From the NCBI GenBank assembly GCA_021404945.1, contig QWHO01000043.1, positions 1 to 35,555 on the forward strand: DNA of 35,555 nt, read 5' to 3'. Below, one piece after another: positions 7,584-15,958 of this stretch (the first letter of the stretch is position 1; every line of letters begins with the position of its first letter). The position numbers and the translations under genes are program-made. Origin of the DNA: a bacterium CPR1 (GTDB lineage: Bacteria; Vulcanimicrobiota; Xenobia; Xenobiales; QWHO01). Under the pieces are notes generated by a model. That model worked only from the letters and a program-made list of their open reading frames with translations. It did not search any database and was not told the origin of the DNA.

Positions 7584-8474
7584 ATGCAGTTCGGGCTTCA
7601 GGCTTCCCGGGTGAGCACGCTCCAGGAGCTGCGCTCGACCCTGTCGTGGGCCGAGCAGTCTGGTTTCGAAGCGGTCTACTGGCCTGACCATCTCATGGGC
7701 ACGCCGCTGGCGGTCGGTCCGACTCTGGCCACGGCGGCCCAGCTCTCCAGCCGACTGCGTCTGGGCAGTCTCGTCTACGCCAATGACTTTCGCCATCCGC
7801 TATTGTTGGCTCGCGAGCTGGCTACTCTTCAGCTCCTCTCGGGAGGGCGCATGGTGTGTGGCCTCGGCACTGGCTGGCAGGAGGCGGAGTATCGGGCCAC
7901 GGGCCTGACCCTGGACCCTCCCGGCCTGCGCTTGAGTCGGCTGGAGGAGGCGGTGACCCTGCTCAAACAAGCCTGGTCGGGAGAGACCTTCAGCTTCTCA
8001 GGTGAGCACTATCAGGTCAGCGAGTTCGTGTGCTCGCCCCGTGTGGCGCCGCCGCTTTTGATGCTTGGCGGGGGTGGACGTCGCTTGCTCGCGCTGGCTG
8101 CCCGCCAGGCGGACGGAGTCAATTTCAACGCGCGTCTGGGGCCCGAGTTTGACCTCTATACCGATCAGCGTCTGGCCGAGCAGGTGGAGTGGGTGCGCGA
8201 GCAGGCTGGTGAGCGATTTCGCCAGCTGAAGTTGAGCCTGCCTGTTTACTACGGTGCAGTCGGGCCTGACACCCGGGCGGCCCAGGAGGTGGCCGCCCTG
8301 GGCCGGGGCTTTTCTCCCGAGCAGGCGGCCTGCAGCCCGCTCTTTTTCTTCGGCAGCCTGGGGCAGGTGCGCGAGCGGCTGGAAGAGCTGGCCGAGCGCT
8401 ATGGTATCGGACAGGTGATCTTCAGCCAGTACGGTTGTGATCTCGAGAGCCTGGCAACGGTCGTTTCAGGCTGA
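7584..8474 (+). CDS. LLM-class (luciferase-like) flavin/F420-dependent oxidoreductase
   Basis: This is a 296-residue TIM-barrel protein of the luciferase-like monooxygenase family. Visible landmarks are the N-terminal MQFGLQASRVSTLQELRSTLSWAEQSGFEAVYWPDH region, LLSGGRMVCGLGTGWQEAEY in the middle, LEEAVTLLKQAWSGE, and PLLMLGGGGRRLLALAARQADGVNF. That pattern is typical of the single-chain F420-type subgroup rather than true bacterial luciferase. The cofactor (F420 or FMN) cannot be fixed from sequence reading alone. The gene is divergent from the VWA operon and its end overlaps the convergent small gene by 9 nt. Substrate unknown. Confidence 0.85.
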   Translation: MQFGLQASRVSTLQELRSTLSWAEQSGFEAVYWPDHLMGTPLAVGPTLATAAQLSSRLRLGSLVYANDFRHPLLLARELATLQLLSGGRMVCGLGTGWQEAEYRATGLTLDPPGLRLSRLEEAVTLLKQAWSGETFSFSGEHYQVSEFVCSPRVAPPLLMLGGGGRRLLALAARQADGVNFNARLGPEFDLYTDQRLAEQVEWVREQAGERFRQLKLSLPVYYGAVGPDTRAAQEVAALGRGFSPEQAACSPLFFFGSLGQVRERLEELAERYGIGQVIFSQYGCDLESLATVVSG

Positions 8475-8735
8475 CTCGAGGTCGTCGAGTTCGAAGCTGG
8501 CTTCCTCTCCCACGTCCAGGCCGAAGTCGGTCAGCACTTCCTGATAGAGCTCTTCAAACAGACGATCGTGCGGCCCGGCTGCTTCGTCGGGATGGATCAG
8601 GGCGGTCAAGCCGTCCAGGTAGGCCAGCGCCTCGGGATACTCAAGCCGGTGGGAGCGCGACCACTCGGAGTAGCCGGGCAGGTCCAGCAGGCGCATCTCA
8701 CGCGATTCGGATACGCGTCGCTCGAATTCGTTCAT
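8466..8735 (-). CDS. Small acidic hypothetical protein
   Basis: This 89-residue protein is strongly acidic in its second half (VGEEASFELDDLESA). It has no signal peptide or membrane segment and is predicted mostly helical (EFERRVSESREMRLL, PEALAYLDGLTALI, DRLFEELYQEVLTDFG). It overlaps the end of the convergent LLM gene by 9 nt. I do not recognise the family. Codon use and lack of any better ORF support it as a real gene, possibly a small adaptor or regulatory protein. Confidence 0.6.
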   Translation of the reverse strand: MNEFERRVSESREMRLLDLPGYSEWSRSHRLEYPEALAYLDGLTALIHPDEAAGPHDRLFEELYQEVLTDFGLDVGEEASFELDDLESA

Positions 8736-8906
8736 GAGCGGTCCCTTCGGGTTGCTTGCGAGGACTCCCTCGGCTCAGATGCCTCGCTCGAACGGGTTGG
8801 AGGCAGATAGCCGGACAGGTGTGAAGCAGCGGGAGCCGACAGGGATTTCGGCGAAACAATTCAGCAAGTTTCTGCGTCTATGGATCGGTAAGTCCAGGAA
8901 AGAAGG
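8736..8906. other. Divergent intergenic region, nothing specific seen
   Basis: 171 nt separate the small acidic gene (minus) from the first S41 protease (plus), so promoters in both directions are expected here. I see no convincing -35/-10 pair, RNA gene or repeat. A purine-rich ribosome binding site (GAAAGAAGG) sits just before the ATG at 8907. Confidence 0.5.
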
Positions 8907-10484
8907 ATGAAGGAAGACTTGATAGCTACCAACACCATCCCCTCGCGGCTCCGCTCAGCCATGGTCCTCGTATTGCTGCTGGCCAGTCTGGTGCCGGCCC
9001 TGGCGGCGGGCCCCTCCGACAAGGCCAAAGCCGGTGCCTCGATGGTCACCGAGTTGATGGGCCTGGTTCAGCGCGAGTTCATTTATGAAACGACCGCGCC
9101 CAAGCTGGTCAACAGCACCATCGACGGCCTCAGGGCGGCCCTGAGCGAGAAGAAAATCGACAGCGCCGACCTCAAGCACGTGGAGGCGAACCTCTCCACC
9201 GAGGAGGCTTATACGGCCTTCACCAACCAGTTCGTGCAGATGGCGGCCCTCCATCCCGAGCTGATGAAGGATCAGTGGCTCACTTACACGGCCACCGTGT
9301 CCATGCTGAAGGTGCTCGACGATCCTTACACCGTCTTCCTCAGCCCTTCGGAGTATCAGAAGCTGAAAGAGCAGATGAGCGGTGGAAATTTTGGGGGTCT
9401 GGGGATCTACATCGAGCTGGACGAGAAGAACGAGAAGTGGTTGACCGTGGTCGAGCCCATCGAGGATACCCCCGCTTCCCGGGCCGGCCTCAAGCCGCGC
9501 GACGTCATTATCAAGATCGACGGCAAATCGACCAAAGGCTTCACGGTCGATCAGGCCCAGTCCCACCTGCGCGGCAAGCCCGGGTCGGAGGTCACCTTGA
9601 CCATTCGCCGCAAGAACGCAGGCGATCCCTTCGATGTCAAGCTGAAGCGCGAGATCATCCAGGTGGCCACCGTGCGCGGCAACCTGGTCGAGGAGAAAGC
9701 TCACAAGATCGGGTACGTCAAGCTACGCCTTTTCGGCGAGAAGACGAATCAGGAGCTCGAGGCGACCATGCGTGAGCTGGAGGCTCAGGGGGCCGAGGCC
9801 TTCGTGCTCGATATTCGCAACAACGGCGGCGGCTACATCGGCACGGCTGTGGATGTATGCTCCAAGTTCCTGCCCACCGGCAGCCGGGTGGTCACCGTCA
9901 ACGAGCGGGCTGCCGGCGAGACTCGCTATGACTCGCGTCCCAACATGCGCAGCACGGTGCCTCTGGTCATCCTGGTCAACGAGTATTCGGCCAGCGCCTC
10001 GGAGATCACGGCCGGCGCGATTCAGGACCTTCAGGCCGGCAAGCTGGTCGGCATGAAGACCTTCGGCAAGGGCAGCGTCCAGAAGATTTATCCTCTCCCG
10101 GACGGCTCGGCCATCAAGGTGACGACCGCCCACTACCTCACCCCCGCCGGCAAGGACCTGCACAAGAAAGGCGTCGAGCCCGACATCAAGGTCGAGATGC
10201 AGGGAGACAAAATCGGCACGTCCGAGGACGTGCAGCTCAAGAAAGCCGTCGAGATCGTGCTCTTGGATCTGCCCGAGACCGCCTCTACCGCCGGGAAGGT
10301 CTTCCCGGACGCCATTCGGGTCTCCAGCGTGGCCGAGCAGATGCACTATCTCGAGTCCTACCAGATTCTCGACCGCAAGGTTCGCAATGAGGACGGCTTC
10401 CTGCTCGAGGAAGTGCGGGTGAAAGATCCGTCTGGTGCCGAGAAGACCATCCTGTTCGACATTTCCACCATGTTGGGCCAGTAG
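8907..10484 (+). CDS. S41-family carboxy-terminal processing protease (first of tandem pair)
   Basis: This 525-residue exported protease has an N-terminal signal peptide (MVLVLLLASLVPALAAG, residues about 19-35). A helical lead region follows, then a PDZ domain starting near GGNFGGLGIYIE (about residues 155-250) and a C-terminal S41 catalytic domain. The Ser/Lys dyad is visible: Ser365 in SASASEITAG and Lys388 in TFGKGSVQ. YLTPAGKDLHKKGVEPDI is the usual closing motif. CtpA/Prc-type enzymes trim or degrade periplasmic proteins from their C-termini. The ATG was chosen for its adjacent purine-rich ribosome binding site and the good signal peptide. Only 1 nt separates the stop from the next S41 gene, so the two are co-transcribed and probably arose by duplication. 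The C-terminal about 80 residues extend beyond the usual domain end. Confidence 0.93.
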   Translation: MKEDLIATNTIPSRLRSAMVLVLLLASLVPALAAGPSDKAKAGASMVTELMGLVQREFIYETTAPKLVNSTIDGLRAALSEKKIDSADLKHVEANLSTEEAYTAFTNQFVQMAALHPELMKDQWLTYTATVSMLKVLDDPYTVFLSPSEYQKLKEQMSGGNFGGLGIYIELDEKNEKWLTVVEPIEDTPASRAGLKPRDVIIKIDGKSTKGFTVDQAQSHLRGKPGSEVTLTIRRKNAGDPFDVKLKREIIQVATVRGNLVEEKAHKIGYVKLRLFGEKTNQELEATMRELEAQGAEAFVLDIRNNGGGYIGTAVDVCSKFLPTGSRVVTVNERAAGETRYDSRPNMRSTVPLVILVNEYSASASEITAGAIQDLQAGKLVGMKTFGKGSVQKIYPLPDGSAIKVTTAHYLTPAGKDLHKKGVEPDIKVEMQGDKIGTSEDVQLKKAVEIVLLDLPETASTAGKVFPDAIRVSSVAEQMHYLESYQILDRKVRNEDGFLLEEVRVKDPSGAEKTILFDISTMLGQ

Positions 10485-10485
10485 G

Positions 10486-11832
10486 ATGCGTCACTATCGG
10501 GCCGGCTGGGTTGCGCTGATCCTGATCCTGGCGGTGGGCGGGTCGGCCTGGCTTTTCCAGGCCGCCTACTACCGGCTTCACCCGGCCGCGCCCGGGTCTC
10601 AGGGTCACGTGGCCCAACTGCTCGAAGCCCTGGAGGGCGAATACGTCAAGCCTCTGACCCCGCTGGCCCTGCTCAAAGGCGGGGTCAAAGGGATGCGGAC
10701 CGCCCTGGAGGATGAGAAGGTCTCTCTGAAGGGTCTCCCTTCGCTGGCCGGGACCCGGCGTGAAGAGCTCTTGAAGAGCTTTGACGGCATCTTCGAGGAA
10801 TGCCTGCTGCGCTCGCAGGGCAAGGTGAGCCGGGAAGAGCTGACCTATGCCGCCCTGCGGGGCATGGTCGAGAGCCTGGACGATCCCTACTGCGATGTAA
10901 TGACTCCCAGGGAGAATGCCGAGTTCGAGTCCGAGATGGCCGGCGGCAACTTCGGGGGCATCGGCATCTACATCGAGGCCGATCCGCGTCACAACAATCG
11001 GCTCACCGTTACCGAGCCGATCGAGGGGAGCCCGGCCGAGAAGGCGGGCTTTCGTCCTGGCGATCTGATCGTTAAGATTGGCGATCGCTCGACCAAGAAC
11101 ATGAGCGTGGAGGACGCCGCCAACCTGATCCGGGGACCGAAGGGAACTGAAGTCGTCGTGACGGTGCAGCGTCCGCGAGGCAAGCCTCAGACGCACCGGC
11201 TCAAGCGGGCTACCATCCACGTCAGCAGCGTGAGCTCCAGGATGCTGGCCAAGGACATCGGTTACCTGCGGCTTCGCATGTTTGGCGATGAGACCGACCA
11301 GGAGTTCGCCCAGGAGCTGGACGAGCTGCGTGAGAAGGGCGTCAAAGCTCTGATTCTGGACCTTCGTAATAATGGCGGCGGATACGTAACCGCGGCCGAG
11401 TCGGTCTGCTCGCACTTTCTCGACAAGGGCCAGCTGATCGTCAGCGTGGTTAACAGTCGTACCGCGCGCAACGAAAGCTACACCTCCAACGGCCGCGACC
11501 TGGATCCGCTGCCGATGGTGGTGCTGATCAACCGCTTCTCGGCCTCGGCCTCGGAGATCACGGCCGGTTGCCTGCAAGACCACCATCTGGCCACCTTGAT
11601 GGGCGAGACCAGCTACGGCAAGGCCAGCGTGCAGAAGCTGTTGGAGCTGGAGGACGGGGGTGCGGTCAAGTTCACCGTGGCTCACTACCTCACGCCCGAG
11701 GGGCGCGACATTCACCACAAAGGCATCGCGCCCGACGTCACGCTGGAAGATTCCGACATCGCTCCGGGGGAGGACGATCCCATGCTGCGGGCGGCTACCC
11801 GGCAGCTGGAAAAACGCCTGGTCAAGCTATGA
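10486..11832 (+). CDS. S41-family carboxy-terminal processing protease (second of tandem pair)
   Basis: This 448-residue paralogue of the preceding gene has an uncleaved-looking N-terminal membrane anchor (WVALILILAVGGSAWLFQAA). The PDZ domain begins at GGNFGGIGIYIE. The S41 catalytic domain has Ser356 (SASASEITAG) and Lys379 in SYGKASVQ, where Ala replaces the usual Gly after Lys. It lacks the C-terminal extension of its neighbour. The start ATG at 10486 follows the upstream stop by one base. Its stop overlaps the uvrC start (ATGA). The two proteases may form a soluble/anchored pair working on the same envelope substrates; this is inference. Confidence 0.93.
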   Translation: MRHYRAGWVALILILAVGGSAWLFQAAYYRLHPAAPGSQGHVAQLLEALEGEYVKPLTPLALLKGGVKGMRTALEDEKVSLKGLPSLAGTRREELLKSFDGIFEECLLRSQGKVSREELTYAALRGMVESLDDPYCDVMTPRENAEFESEMAGGNFGGIGIYIEADPRHNNRLTVTEPIEGSPAEKAGFRPGDLIVKIGDRSTKNMSVEDAANLIRGPKGTEVVVTVQRPRGKPQTHRLKRATIHVSSVSSRMLAKDIGYLRLRMFGDETDQEFAQELDELREKGVKALILDLRNNGGGYVTAAESVCSHFLDKGQLIVSVVNSRTARNESYTSNGRDLDPLPMVVLINRFSASASEITAGCLQDHHLATLMGETSYGKASVQKLLELEDGGAVKFTVAHYLTPEGRDIHHKGIAPDVTLEDSDIAPGEDDPMLRAATRQLEKRLVKL

Positions 11833-13673
11833 GCCCCCTGGAGCTCTCCCTTCGTAGCCTCCCGGATGCCCCCGGGGTCTACGTCATGCGCGACAAGCAG
11901 CAACGCGTGCTTTACGTGGGGAAAGCCAGCTCGCTGAAGAGCCGGGTGCGCTCCTATTTTCAGCCGGGCCAGGACCTGACCCCTCGCATTCGGGCCATGG
12001 TGCGCCGGGTGACCGGCCTGGAGACTTTCGTGGTCGCCAGCCCCATGGAAGCGCTGGTGCTCGAATGCAATCTGATCAAGCAGCACCGTCCCTATTTTAA
12101 CGTCAAATACCGCGATGACAAGCGCTATCCGCTGCTGGAGGTAACCACCTCCGAGACTTATCCTCGTCTCAAGCTCGTGCGCACGCGCCGCGACAGCAAG
12201 AATCGCTATTTCGGACCCTTTCCGGATGCCGGGGCTCTGCGGCGGACGATGAAGATCTTGCAGAGCGTCTTTCGCATACGCACCTGCAAGATCCCGATGA
12301 CAAGGTTGAGCGAGCGGCCCTGTCTGGATTACTACATCGAGCTCTGCACCGCGCCCTGCACCCGCTTCGTGACGGTTGAGGAGTATGGCCGGCAGGTGGA
12401 GCTGGCCCTGGAGTTTCTCGAGGGCCATACCGATCGGCTGATGGGGACCCTGCGCCAGGAGATGGCCGAGCAGGCCAGGGCTTTGCAGTTCGAGCAGGCC
12501 GCCCGGCTCCGCAACATGCTGGCCGATCTCGAGCGGGTCAGTGAGAAGCAGCGGGTGGTGCTCTCCGAGCCCGAGGACGAGGACTACGTCGCGTTGGTGG
12601 CCCACCGTTTCGAGGTGGGGGTGCAGATCATGCAGGTGCGCGAAGGGAAACTGGTGGGTCAGCATCACGTAATGCTGGAAACTCACGGTGAGCAGGACGA
12701 CTCGGCTCAGATGGCGGCCGTGCTCAAGCAATACTATCAGGTTGCGGGCTACCTGCCACGCCGCATCCTCACCAGCCATCCGCCTGACGAGCCCGAGCTT
12801 CTGGCTGAATGGCTCAGCCAGTTGCGTGGCCGCCCGGTCGAGTTGCGAGTGCCCCAGCGCGGTGACAAGAAGCGATTGATGGGGCTGTGCAGCGAGAATG
12901 GCCGTCAGGCGGTGATGCGCGAGGCGCTCACCCCCTCACGATTCGAGCGCCGCCGTAAAGGCCTGGAGGAGCTGCGCGAGGCGCTGGCCCTGGAGGAGCA
13001 GCCCTGGCGCATCGAGTGCGTGGACATCTCCAACATTCAGGGGAAGCAGGCGGTCGGCTCTCTGGTTGCTTTTGAGCATGGGGTGCCTCGTCGCGATCGC
13101 TATCGCCGCTTCAAAATCAAGACCAAGGACACGCCCGATGACTTCTGGATGATGGGTGAGGTGCTCACCCGCCGCTTCAGCGCTTTTCTGGCTGGCGATC
13201 CCAAATTCAGAGAGCTACCGGACCTGCTCGTCGTGGACGGGGGAAAGGGCCAGTTGGGAGTGGCCCGGGGCGTGCTGGAGCGGTTCGAGCTGCTGGGCAC
13301 GGTGCAGCTTTGTGCTCTGGCCAAGGAGAACGAGTGGCTTTTCGTGCCCGGTCAGAGCGATCCCATCATGCTGGCCCGGGGAACCGATGGTCTGGCCGTG
13401 GTCACCCACCTGCGCGACGAGGCTCATCGATTCGCCATTACCTATCATCGCAAACTGCGCGGTCAGGCCTTCACGCGGAGCATTCTGGAGAGCGCACCGG
13501 GCATCGGCAAGGAACGTCGGGAGGCTTTGTTGCGCTATTTTGGCTCGCTCAAGAAGCTGCAAGAGGCTCCCCTGGAGGAGCTGGCCCGGGTGAGTGGTAT
13601 CGGCCAGCGTCTTGCGGCCACCTTGTATGCCCACCTGCATCCGGAAGGCGAGGCTGTCAGCGCAGGCTCCTGA
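11829..13673 (+). CDS. uvrC: Excinuclease ABC subunit C
   Basis: UvrC makes both incisions in nucleotide excision repair. At 614 residues it is the normal family length. Domains in order: GIY-YIG nuclease (residues about 10-95, APGVYVMRD and VLYVGKASSLKSRV), the cysteine-containing linker, UVR/UvrB-binding helix pair (about 205-235, QALQFEQAARLRNML-like), the RNase-H-like 5' nuclease (about 390-540, IECVDISNIQGKQAVG and LLVVDGGKGQL), and two C-terminal helix-hairpin-helix motifs (SAPGIGKERREALL, VSGIGQRLAATLY). The ATG at 11829 overlaps the stop of the upstream protease by 4 nt and gives the conserved N-terminus. Longer starts extend into the protease gene. Downstream rapZ follows after 24 nt. 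Confidence 0.97.
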   Translation: MSPLELSLRSLPDAPGVYVMRDKQQRVLYVGKASSLKSRVRSYFQPGQDLTPRIRAMVRRVTGLETFVVASPMEALVLECNLIKQHRPYFNVKYRDDKRYPLLEVTTSETYPRLKLVRTRRDSKNRYFGPFPDAGALRRTMKILQSVFRIRTCKIPMTRLSERPCLDYYIELCTAPCTRFVTVEEYGRQVELALEFLEGHTDRLMGTLRQEMAEQARALQFEQAARLRNMLADLERVSEKQRVVLSEPEDEDYVALVAHRFEVGVQIMQVREGKLVGQHHVMLETHGEQDDSAQMAAVLKQYYQVAGYLPRRILTSHPPDEPELLAEWLSQLRGRPVELRVPQRGDKKRLMGLCSENGRQAVMREALTPSRFERRRKGLEELREALALEEQPWRIECVDISNIQGKQAVGSLVAFEHGVPRRDRYRRFKIKTKDTPDDFWMMGEVLTRRFSAFLAGDPKFRELPDLLVVDGGKGQLGVARGVLERFELLGTVQLCALAKENEWLFVPGQSDPIMLARGTDGLAVVTHLRDEAHRFAITYHRKLRGQAFTRSILESAPGIGKERREALLRYFGSLKKLQEAPLEELARVSGIGQRLAATLYAHLHPEGEAVSAGS

Positions 13674-13697
13674 GCGCTCGAGAGAGAACCAGTTCCC

Positions 13698-14576
13698 ATG
13701 GCCGAGGCGGATTTCGTCATCATTACGGGGCTTTCAGGCGCGGGAAAGAGTCTGACCATGAAGTGTTTCGAGGACCTGGGCTTTTTCTGCGTGGATAACT
13801 TGCCGCCCGCTCTGATTCCAAAGTTCGCCCAGCTCTGCGCCGCCTCCAGCGTGAACCAGATGGCGCTGGTGATCGACGTGCGGGGCCGTCGCTTCTTCCC
13901 GGAGCTGCGTCGCTCGCTGGAAGAGCTCACCTCGCTGGGCTTTGCCCCTCGCATTCTTTTTCTGGAGGCCGATGATCGGGTCCTGGTACGGCGTTACTCG
14001 GAGAGCCGCCGGCGCCACCCGTTGGCCCCCGGTGGGGGCATCCTCGAGGGTATCAAGAAGGAGCGTGAGGCCCTGACCGAGTTGCGCGACATGGCCCAGA
14101 ACATTCTCAATACCTCCAAGCTCTCGCCCAATCAGCTGATGCGCGCCAGCCGCAAGTTCGTGGACAGCCGCGAGGCCAGCATGCGGATCGCCGTGCACGT
14201 GCAGAGCTTTGGCTTCAAGTATGGCCTGCCCCTGGACGCCGACATGGTGCTGGACGTGCGTTTCTTGCCCAATCCCTTCTATGTGCCCGAGCTCTCGCCC
14301 ATGTCGGGCCTCGATGAGCCGGTGCGCGACTATGTGATCAAGCGCCCGGAGGCTCAGGACTTCCTGGACAGGGCTCAGGCCCTCCTGGAATCGGTGCTGC
14401 CAGCCTTTCTTGAGGAAGGAAAGCAGAACCTGACCGTGGCGGTCGGTTGCACCGGCGGTCGGCACCGGTCCACCGCAGTGTCGGAGCAGCTCGGAGAGCG
14501 ACTGCGTCGCCTGGGTTATCTTGTCAACGTGCAACACCGAGATGTAGCCCAGGCGGAGCATCTGGCGGCACGATGA
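13698..14576 (+). CDS. rapZ: RNase adapter/nucleotide-binding protein RapZ (YvcJ)
   Basis: At 292 residues it has standard family length. The P-loop GLSGAGKS is at residues 11-18, followed by the family signature FEDLGFFCVDNLPP. The C-terminal domain has VAVGCTGGRHRSTAVSEQL, the glucosamine-6-phosphate/RNA-binding region in Enterobacteria. In E. coli RapZ directs RNase E to the sRNA GlmZ. In other lineages (YvcJ) it is a nucleotide-binding protein with a less defined role, and the E. coli function should not be transferred without evidence. The gene lies between uvrC and yvcK as in many Gram-positive and related genomes. Its stop overlaps the yvcK start. Confidence 0.95.
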   Translation: MAEADFVIITGLSGAGKSLTMKCFEDLGFFCVDNLPPALIPKFAQLCAASSVNQMALVIDVRGRRFFPELRRSLEELTSLGFAPRILFLEADDRVLVRRYSESRRRHPLAPGGGILEGIKKEREALTELRDMAQNILNTSKLSPNQLMRASRKFVDSREASMRIAVHVQSFGFKYGLPLDADMVLDVRFLPNPFYVPELSPMSGLDEPVRDYVIKRPEAQDFLDRAQALLESVLPAFLEEGKQNLTVAVGCTGGRHRSTAVSEQLGERLRRLGYLVNVQHRDVAQAEHLAAR

Positions 14577-15892
14577 GGAAAGTTCTCATGTGGCTGGTAC
14601 CCGGCCTGCGCGTCAAGCGCTGGCTGCTGGTCTGCTGGCTGGGCCTGCTGCTCTTCACGGCCGGCTCCATTCTGCTGGTGGAGATGCTCTTCGGCAGCCT
14701 GAGCCAGCTCTGGCGAATCCTGTCCCCTGTGCAGGCGGGCCTGCTGGCTTTCCTGGCGATGGGAGGAGGCATCTGGACCATCATGCAGGGAATGCGAGGC
14801 TGGTCGCAGGTCATCTATCAACTGGGCGGCCCCAGGGATCGACGCCAGATGGTGGAGGTGCTCTACGAGCGCCACCAACTGCAGCGAGGGCTGAAGATCG
14901 TGGCCATCGGGGGCGGCACCGGCCTTTCCAGCCTGCTGCGGGGTTTGAAACATTACAGCAGCAACCTGGTTGCCGTGGTGACAGTCTCCGACGACGGGGG
15001 CAGCTCGGGCCGGCTCTCCAAAGAGCTCGGGGTGCTGCCCCCCGGCGACGTGCGCAACTGCCTGGTCGCCCTGGCCGACGACGAGTCCTTGCTCGGTGCC
15101 CTGTTTAACCACCGGTTCGTGGAGGGAGGCCTGGAGGGCCACTCTTTTGGCAATCTCTTCCTGGCCGCCATGACCGAGGTGGCTGGCGACTTCGAGCTGG
15201 CCGTGGAGCTCTCCAGCCAGATTCTGGCGACCCGGGGTCGGGTGCTGCCGGCCACTCTCACCAGCACCGTGCTGTGCGCCCGCTACGTAGACGGCAGCGT
15301 CGTGCAGGGCGAATCGCAGATCCCATTCAAGCGCCAACCCATCGAAAAAGTTTACCTCGAGCCCGGCGGATGTGTTCCGCCCGACCGGGTGCTGGCCGAG
15401 ATCGCCGAGGCAGACGCCATCGTGCTCGGCCCGGGCAGCCTGTATACCAGCGTGCTGCCCAACCTGCTGGTGGAGGGGATGGTGGACGCCGTGCTGCGCT
15501 CCAACGCTCCCAAGATTTACGCCTGCAACGTGATGACCCAACCGGGGGAGACCGACAACTTCAGCGCCGGCGATCATCTGGACGTGCTCCTGCGCCACGC
15601 CGGTGGCCCGCTGGTGGATTACGCCCTGGTCAACCTGGCCTTCCCGGCCTCGCGCCTGGCCGCCAAGTACAAAGCTGAGGGCGCCGACCCGGTGCTGGCC
15701 GACCTGGCTCGCATCGAGAAGATGGGCATCGAGCCGATTGGAGCCAACCTGATCAGCGAGACCGAACTGGTGCGCCACGACTCTGACCGGCTGGCCCGGG
15801 CCATTATCGACCTGATCGCTCGCCACCGCTCCAAGGAGGTGGAGCCCGGCCGAGCCGGGCTCGAGTTCCGTCGGCTGCGGGCAGTCAAGTAG
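14573..15892 (+). CDS. yvcK: YvcK/CofD-like family protein with N-terminal membrane helices
   Basis: This is a 439-residue protein. Residues about 12-75 form two hydrophobic helices (WLLVCWLGLLLFTAGSILLVEM and VQAGLLAFLAMGGGIWTIMQ). The Rossmann-like YvcK domain follows: KIVAIGGGTGLSSLLRGLK, TVSDDGGSSGRL, PPGDVRNCLVAL, LEGHSFGNLFLAAM and the later VLGPGSLYTSVLPNLLV. YvcK proteins bind UDP-sugars and are linked to cell-wall synthesis and growth on gluconeogenic carbon in Bacillus and Mycobacterium. The membrane-anchored form is known from Cyanobacteria and some relatives, and differs from the soluble Bacillus protein. The start ATG at 14573 overlaps the rapZ stop by 4 nt. Confidence 0.94.
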   Translation: MRKVLMWLVPGLRVKRWLLVCWLGLLLFTAGSILLVEMLFGSLSQLWRILSPVQAGLLAFLAMGGGIWTIMQGMRGWSQVIYQLGGPRDRRQMVEVLYERHQLQRGLKIVAIGGGTGLSSLLRGLKHYSSNLVAVVTVSDDGGSSGRLSKELGVLPPGDVRNCLVALADDESLLGALFNHRFVEGGLEGHSFGNLFLAAMTEVAGDFELAVELSSQILATRGRVLPATLTSTVLCARYVDGSVVQGESQIPFKRQPIEKVYLEPGGCVPPDRVLAEIAEADAIVLGPGSLYTSVLPNLLVEGMVDAVLRSNAPKIYACNVMTQPGETDNFSAGDHLDVLLRHAGGPLVDYALVNLAFPASRLAAKYKAEGADPVLADLARIEKMGIEPIGANLISETELVRHDSDRLARAIIDLIARHRSKEVEPGRAGLEFRRLRAVK

Positions 15893-15958
15893 GTTTTGCC
15901 CAAACCTGGTGGAAGCGATTGTCAGGGACTTTTCAGCCCCTGGAGGGACAATCTGGAT

